Shown: one piece after another, positions 7,097 through 9,749 of the stretch
Position numbering within the stretch: position 1 is the stretch's first letter
Layout: every line of letters begins with the position of its first letter
From: Magnetospira sp.
Lineage (GTDB): Bacteria > Pseudomonadota > Alphaproteobacteria > Rhodospirillales > Magnetospiraceae
Assembly: GCA_028277325.1 (NCBI GenBank)
Contig: JANQGL010000231.1
Span: forward strand, 1 to 9,749
DNA: 9,749 nucleotides
Direction of reading: 5' to 3'
Notes under the pieces: generated by a model
Database searches by the model: none
The model's input: only the letters and a program-made list of their open reading frames with translations
What the model was told of the DNA's origin: nothing
Made by a program: the position numbers and the translations under genes

Positions 7097-7608
7097 CATC
7101 CCAGCACGGCGAGGGCGATCCCGCCGCGAAGGAGCGGCTGGCCCGGATGAAGAGCCTGGAGGAAATCCTCAACACGGCGATGGCCTTCGAGAAGACCATG
7201 CAGACCTTCTACGAACAGCTGGTCGGCAAGGTGCGCAAGCCGCTGCGCGAACTGGTGGCCGAGCTGGCGGAGGAGGAGAAGCGCCACTACGAGCTGTTCG
7301 AGGGAGTGCGCGACCATCCCGAGACCGAGGCCCACATCCGCGACCGGATTGCGGTACCGGTCAACGACCACAGGTTCTCCGACTACGTGCACATGCCGGC
7401 GCTGGGCGATCATCCGGACGACCAGGCGATCCTGCAATATGCCATGGGGCGCGAGCAGGCGGCCTACGAGCATTATTCGGACCTTGCCGAAACGGCGCCG
7501 GAGGGGCCGCTGAAGGACCTGTTCAGGTTCCTGTCCGACGAGGAGCTGCGCCACAAGGGCGACCTGGAAAAGCGCTACTACGAGATCATCCACTCGGGCG
7601 GCGTGTGA
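7093..7608 (+). CDS. Ferritin-like (rubrerythrin-type) diiron protein without a rubredoxin domain
   Basis: Small four-helix-bundle protein of 171 residues, all helical in character. Probable diiron ligands sit in the expected order: Glu33 (helix 1, AMAFEKTMQTFYEQL), Glu62 and His65 (helix 2, EEEKRH), Glu121 with Glu126 nearby (helix 3, GREQAAYEHY), Glu151 and His154 (helix 4, EELRH). Two ExxH motifs are the family hallmark. There are no Cys residues, so it lacks the rubredoxin domain of classical rubrerythrin and needs an external electron donor. No signal peptide is seen, so it should be cytoplasmic. Its start overlaps the flavoprotein stop (ATGA at 7093-7096) with GGAGG at 7081-7085, so the two are translationally coupled. 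Known relatives reduce peroxide or handle iron. A role as electron acceptor or protector of the Fe-S complex is an inference from position. Confidence 0.88.
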   Translation: MTSQHGEGDPAAKERLARMKSLEEILNTAMAFEKTMQTFYEQLVGKVRKPLRELVAELAEEEKRHYELFEGVRDHPETEAHIRDRIAVPVNDHRFSDYVHMPALGDHPDDQAILQYAMGREQAAYEHYSDLAETAPEGPLKDLFRFLSDEELRHKGDLEKRYYEIIHSGGV

Positions 7609-7617
7609 CGTCGCCGG

Positions 7618-8292
7618 CTATCCGGCCACCACCACCACCGGCACCCGGTCCTGATGCAGCAGCAGGCGAACCGGATAGTCGGACGCCGGTCCCGGTTCGC
7701 GGGCGCGGTCCAGCACCGGCAATTTTTGGCGCGAGATCATCAGGACGATCTGCCTGGCGTCCAGCAGCATCGGCGCGGTGAGGCTGATCCGCTGCCTGGG
7801 CGCGACCGGCGCCAGGCCGGCGACACAGAGGCGGCGCCTCTCGCCCACCTCCGGACGGCCGGGGAACAGGGAGGCGATGTGACCGTCGTCGCCCATTCCC
7901 AGATAGACCGCGTCGAAGGGGCGTCGAATCCCGGCCAGCCGGCGCTCCGTCCCGGCCAGCCCCGCCTCCGCGGTCGCGGCGTCGTTGACCAGCCCGACGA
8001 ACCTGGCGCCGCCGCCGAGCGGTCCGGTGAGCAGGCTCTCGCGCACCAGCGCCTCGTTGCTGTCCGGATGGTCGGCCGGCACCCAGCGGTCGTCGCTCAG
8101 CGTGATGGTCACCCGGGCCCAGTCCAGGGCGGCGCGGGCCAGCCGGTTGTAGACCGGGCGCGGCGAGGTGCCGCCGGTCACCACCAGCGAGGCCGGACGC
8201 CGGGAGTCGATGGCGTCGGACAGCCGGGCGACGATCAGCCCGGCCACCCGGGCCGCCGCGTCGGCGCGGCTGGCGGCCTCGATCAGGCGCAT
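7618..8292 (-). CDS. pgl: 6-phosphogluconolactonase
   Basis: Cytosolic enzyme that hydrolyses 6-phospho-D-glucono-1,5-lactone to 6-phosphogluconate, the second step of the oxidative pentose phosphate and Entner-Doudoroff routes. It has 224 residues, typical for bacterial DevB-type Pgl. Motifs are VVTGGTSPRPVY (37-48), LSDDRWVPADHPDSNEAL (65-82) and LGMGDDGHIASLFPG (131-145), the last being the catalytic region with His138; Lys190 in the SRQK segment is also typical. The ATG at 8292 is chosen because GGAG lies 9 nt upstream and it follows the dehydrogenase stop by 2 nt; longer versions would run into that gene. It faces the ferritin-like gene with 9 nt between stop codons. The usual partners zwf and edd are not in the window, so the cellular substrate rests on family alone. 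Confidence 0.93.
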   Translation of the reverse strand: MRLIEAASRADAAARVAGLIVARLSDAIDSRRPASLVVTGGTSPRPVYNRLARAALDWARVTITLSDDRWVPADHPDSNEALVRESLLTGPLGGGARFVGLVNDAATAEAGLAGTERRLAGIRRPFDAVYLGMGDDGHIASLFPGRPEVGERRRLCVAGLAPVAPRQRISLTAPMLLDARQIVLMISRQKLPVLDRAREPGPASDYPVRLLLHQDRVPVVVVAG

Positions 8293-8294
8293 GG

Positions 8295-9563
8295 TCACAG
8301 GCTCCAGGCGCGGCGGTCGGCCGGCAGCGGCAGGCCGCGCCATTGGCCCTTGACGTCGGCGATCAGGCCGCCGGGCTTGGTCAGCCGCGCCAGGTCGTCG
8401 GCCGTCATCGCCCGGTAGGCCCGGTGGGCGACGCAGCCGACCACCGCGTCGAACGGCGACAGGCCGTCGAGGGAGGTCAGCAGGTCGATGCCGTATTCGC
8501 GCTTGGCTTCCGCCGGATTGGCCAGGGGGTCGTGGATCCGGACCTGGAGGTCGGCCCGCCGCAGCCCCAGGGCGACGTCGATGACCCGCGAGTTGCGCAG
8601 GTCCGGCACGTCCTCCTTGAAGGTCAGGCCGAGGATCAGCACGCGGCCCGGCGCCGCCACCTCGCGGGCGATCTCCCCGGCGATGAAGGCGCCCATGCCG
8701 TCGTTGGTCGCCCGCCCGGCCAGGATCACCCGCGGATGGTGGCCCACCTCCTGCGCGCAATGGGACAGGTAATAGGGATCGACACCGATGCAGTGGCCGC
8801 CGACCAGTCCCGGGGTGAACGGCAGGAAATTCCATTTGGTGCGGGCCGCCGCCAGGACGTCGTGCACCGAGATGTCCAGGCGGCGGCAGATCTGCGCCAC
8901 CTCGTTCATGAAGGCGATGTTGATGTCGCGCTGCGCGTTCTCGATCGCCTTCGCCGCCTCGGCGGTGCGGATGTCGGCGGCGGCGAACACCTGGCCGCCG
9001 TTGACCGACCCGTAGACGCGGGTCAGCAGGTCGGTGACCCGCGGGGTCTGCCCGGCGATCACCTTGACGATGCGCTCCACCGTGTGGTCGCGGTCGCCCG
9101 GATTGATCCGCTCCGGCGAATAGCCGAGGAAGAAGTCGCGGCCGCAGACGAGGCCCGAGGCGGCCTCCAGGTCGGGGCCGCAGATGTCCTCCGTGACCCC
9201 CGGATAGACGGTGCTCTCGAACACCACCACGGCGCCGGAGCGCATCGCGCCGCCCACCGTCCGGCTGGCGGCGCGGACCAGGGACAGGTCCGGCTGGTTG
9301 TCGGAATCGACCGGCGTCGGCACGGTGACGATATAGAGGTCGCGGCCGGCGACGTCCGCCGCGTCGCCGGTCACCGTCAAGGCCGCGGACCGCAGGATGT
9401 CGGCGGCCACCTCGCCGGTGCGGTCGCGGCCGGCCCGCAGCTCGGCCACCCGGTCGGCCGAGACGTCGAAGCCGGTCACCGGAAAGTGGCGGGCAAGGCC
9501 GACCGCCAGCGGCAGGCCCACGTATCCGAGACCGATCACGGCGATGCTGGGGGAGTCGTTCAT
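8295..9563 (-). CDS. tviB: UDP-N-acetylhexosamine 6-dehydrogenase, TviB/WbpA type (UDP-glucose/GDP-mannose dehydrogenase family)
   Basis: NAD-dependent enzyme that oxidises C6 of a UDP-sugar in two steps to the uronic acid, for capsule or O-antigen synthesis. It has 422 residues. The N-terminal Rossmann motif is IAVIGLGYVGLPLA (7-20). FESTVYPGVTEDIC (115-128) and GYSPERINPGDRDH (147-160) are typical of the TviB/WbpA/CapL branch acting on UDP-GlcNAc or UDP-GalNAc, rather than the Ugd branch. The central domain has Lys205 and Asn209 (AEAAKAIENA). The catalytic Cys258 is in GGHCIGVDPYYL, and the C-terminal domain holds GLTFKEDVPDLRNSR (312-326). All active-site residues are present. The ATG at 9563 has AGAGGA close upstream. 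It is first in a likely two-gene unit with pgl, 2 nt away. Which epimer (GlcNAc or GalNAc) it uses cannot be read from sequence. Confidence 0.92.
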   Translation of the reverse strand: MNDSPSIAVIGLGYVGLPLAVGLARHFPVTGFDVSADRVAELRAGRDRTGEVAADILRSAALTVTGDAADVAGRDLYIVTVPTPVDSDNQPDLSLVRAASRTVGGAMRSGAVVVFESTVYPGVTEDICGPDLEAASGLVCGRDFFLGYSPERINPGDRDHTVERIVKVIAGQTPRVTDLLTRVYGSVNGGQVFAAADIRTAEAAKAIENAQRDINIAFMNEVAQICRRLDISVHDVLAAARTKWNFLPFTPGLVGGHCIGVDPYYLSHCAQEVGHHPRVILAGRATNDGMGAFIAGEIAREVAAPGRVLILGLTFKEDVPDLRNSRVIDVALGLRRADLQVRIHDPLANPAEAKREYGIDLLTSLDGLSPFDAVVGCVAHRAYRAMTADDLARLTKPGGLIADVKGQWRGLPLPADRRAWSL

Positions 9564-9592
9564 GCGGTCCTCTGGGCTTGCGGCGTCGGATG

Positions 9593-9621
9593 TGTATAGG
9601 GGCTCTGGCCGACCCTGTCGA
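9593..9621 (-). promoter_or_regulatory. Predicted sigma70-type promoter for the UDP-sugar dehydrogenase-pgl unit
   Basis: On the minus strand, TCGACA (9621-9616, 5 of 6 matches to the -35 consensus) is followed by exactly 17 nt and then TATACA (9598-9593, 4 of 6 matches to the -10 consensus). Transcription would start near 9586, giving a leader of about 23 nt before the ATG at 9563. It lies in the 60-nt gap (9564-9623) after the short-chain dehydrogenase stop, the only sizeable non-coding stretch in the window, and its TATA-rich patch stands out against the GC-rich surroundings. This is prediction by eye; read-through from the upstream gene is also possible. Confidence 0.45.
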
Positions 9622-9623
9622 GG

Positions 9624-9749
9624 CTACCAGGCCGTCCAGCCGCCATCCACCGCCAGCACCTGACCGGTGACGTAGGCGCTGGCGTCGGAGGCGAGGTAGA
9701 GGGCGGCGCCGACCATGTCGTCGGCCGCCGCCATGCGGCCGAGCGGGGT
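9624..9749 (-). CDS. Short-chain dehydrogenase/reductase, C-terminal 41 residues only (5' end outside window)
   Basis: The minus-strand frame is open from the window edge to TAG at 9626-9624. The 41 residues read as the C-terminal end of a classical SDR: TPLGRMAAADDMVGAALYLA, then SDASAYVTGQVLAVDGGW, ending WTAW. The pattern of PxGR, a helix, LASD, a YVTGQ strand and VDGGW is diagnostic for NAD(P)-dependent SDR enzymes with the oligomer-forming C-terminus. The cofactor motif and the Ser-Tyr-Lys catalytic triad are outside the window, so the substrate cannot be assigned; sugar or 3-oxoacyl reductases share this ending. It is 60 nt upstream of, and in the same direction as, the UDP-sugar dehydrogenase gene. 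Confidence 0.88.
   Translation of the reverse strand, partial: TPLGRMAAADDMVGAALYLASDASAYVTGQVLAVDGGWTAW

Noticed and set aside
5195..7099. Long minus-strand open frame opposite the flavoprotein gene
   Set aside because: It gives a repetitive His/Arg/Ala-rich product without motifs and is explained by high GC content on the antisense strand.
7613..7626. Intrinsic terminator (GCCGG-ctat-CCGGC)
   Set aside because: The stem is only 5 bp and no T-tract follows on either strand, so it is mentioned as a finding and not annotated as a terminator.
8343..9599. Long plus-strand open frame opposite the UDP-sugar dehydrogenase gene
   Set aside because: It is a GC-bias shadow: its translation is low-complexity Arg/Gly/His/Asp-rich with no recognisable motif, while the minus strand encodes an intact enzyme.
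9564..9623. Riboswitch or small RNA in the 60-nt gap before the UDP-sugar dehydrogenase
   Set aside because: The gap is too short and is accounted for by a promoter, a short leader and a ribosome site; no stable fold is evident.

Overview
The window is GC-rich coding DNA with strong G/C bias at third codon positions, almost no non-coding space and many ATGA stop/start overlaps. This fits a high-GC proteobacterium, most likely an alphaproteobacterium of Rhodospirillales/Azospirillales type. That placement is inferred from composition and gene style, because no rRNA or other marker gene is present.

Bases 1-7608 (plus strand) are one tightly packed gene cluster. In order it encodes: an antiporter-like proton-channel subunit (NuoL/HyfB type, cut at its start by the window edge), a NuoH/HycD-type membrane anchor, a NuoB/HycG-type small Fe-S subunit, a NuoC-type 30 kDa subunit, a NuoD/HycE-type large subunit, a 613-residue Fe-S flavoprotein (NuoI-like 2[4Fe-4S] module joined to a GltD-like Fe-S/FAD/NAD module), and a small ferritin-like diiron protein. 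Gaps are 1, 19 and 16 nt; the other junctions are 4-nt ATGA overlaps.

The subunit set is that of a group 4 membrane-bound [NiFe] hydrogenase or the core of complex I, but the large subunit fits neither. Each of its two hydrogenase cysteine motifs keeps the first Cys and has lost the second (to Asp80 and Glu377). The C-terminus ends in EVDR exactly as complex I NuoD does, and the quinone-site Tyr of complex I is absent. This matches the class called energy-converting hydrogenase-related (Ehr) complexes. The likely picture is a redox-driven ion pump fed by the flavoprotein, whose nucleotide-binding loop lacks the basic NADPH signature and so looks NADH-type. It would be a complex-I-like machine with a GltD-type input module in place of NuoEFG. 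The electron acceptor is unknown. The diiron protein, translationally coupled to the flavoprotein, is a candidate partner or oxidant-protection factor.

Bases 7618-9749 (minus strand) are an unrelated convergent block: 6-phosphogluconolactonase (pgl), a TviB/WbpA-type UDP-N-acetylhexosamine 6-dehydrogenase, and the last 41 residues of a short-chain dehydrogenase. The UDP-sugar dehydrogenase and pgl are 2 nt apart and probably co-transcribed from a sigma70-like promoter in the 60-nt gap after the SDR gene. The two blocks converge with 9 nt between their stop codons. No RNA genes, mobile elements, CRISPR arrays or long repeats were seen.
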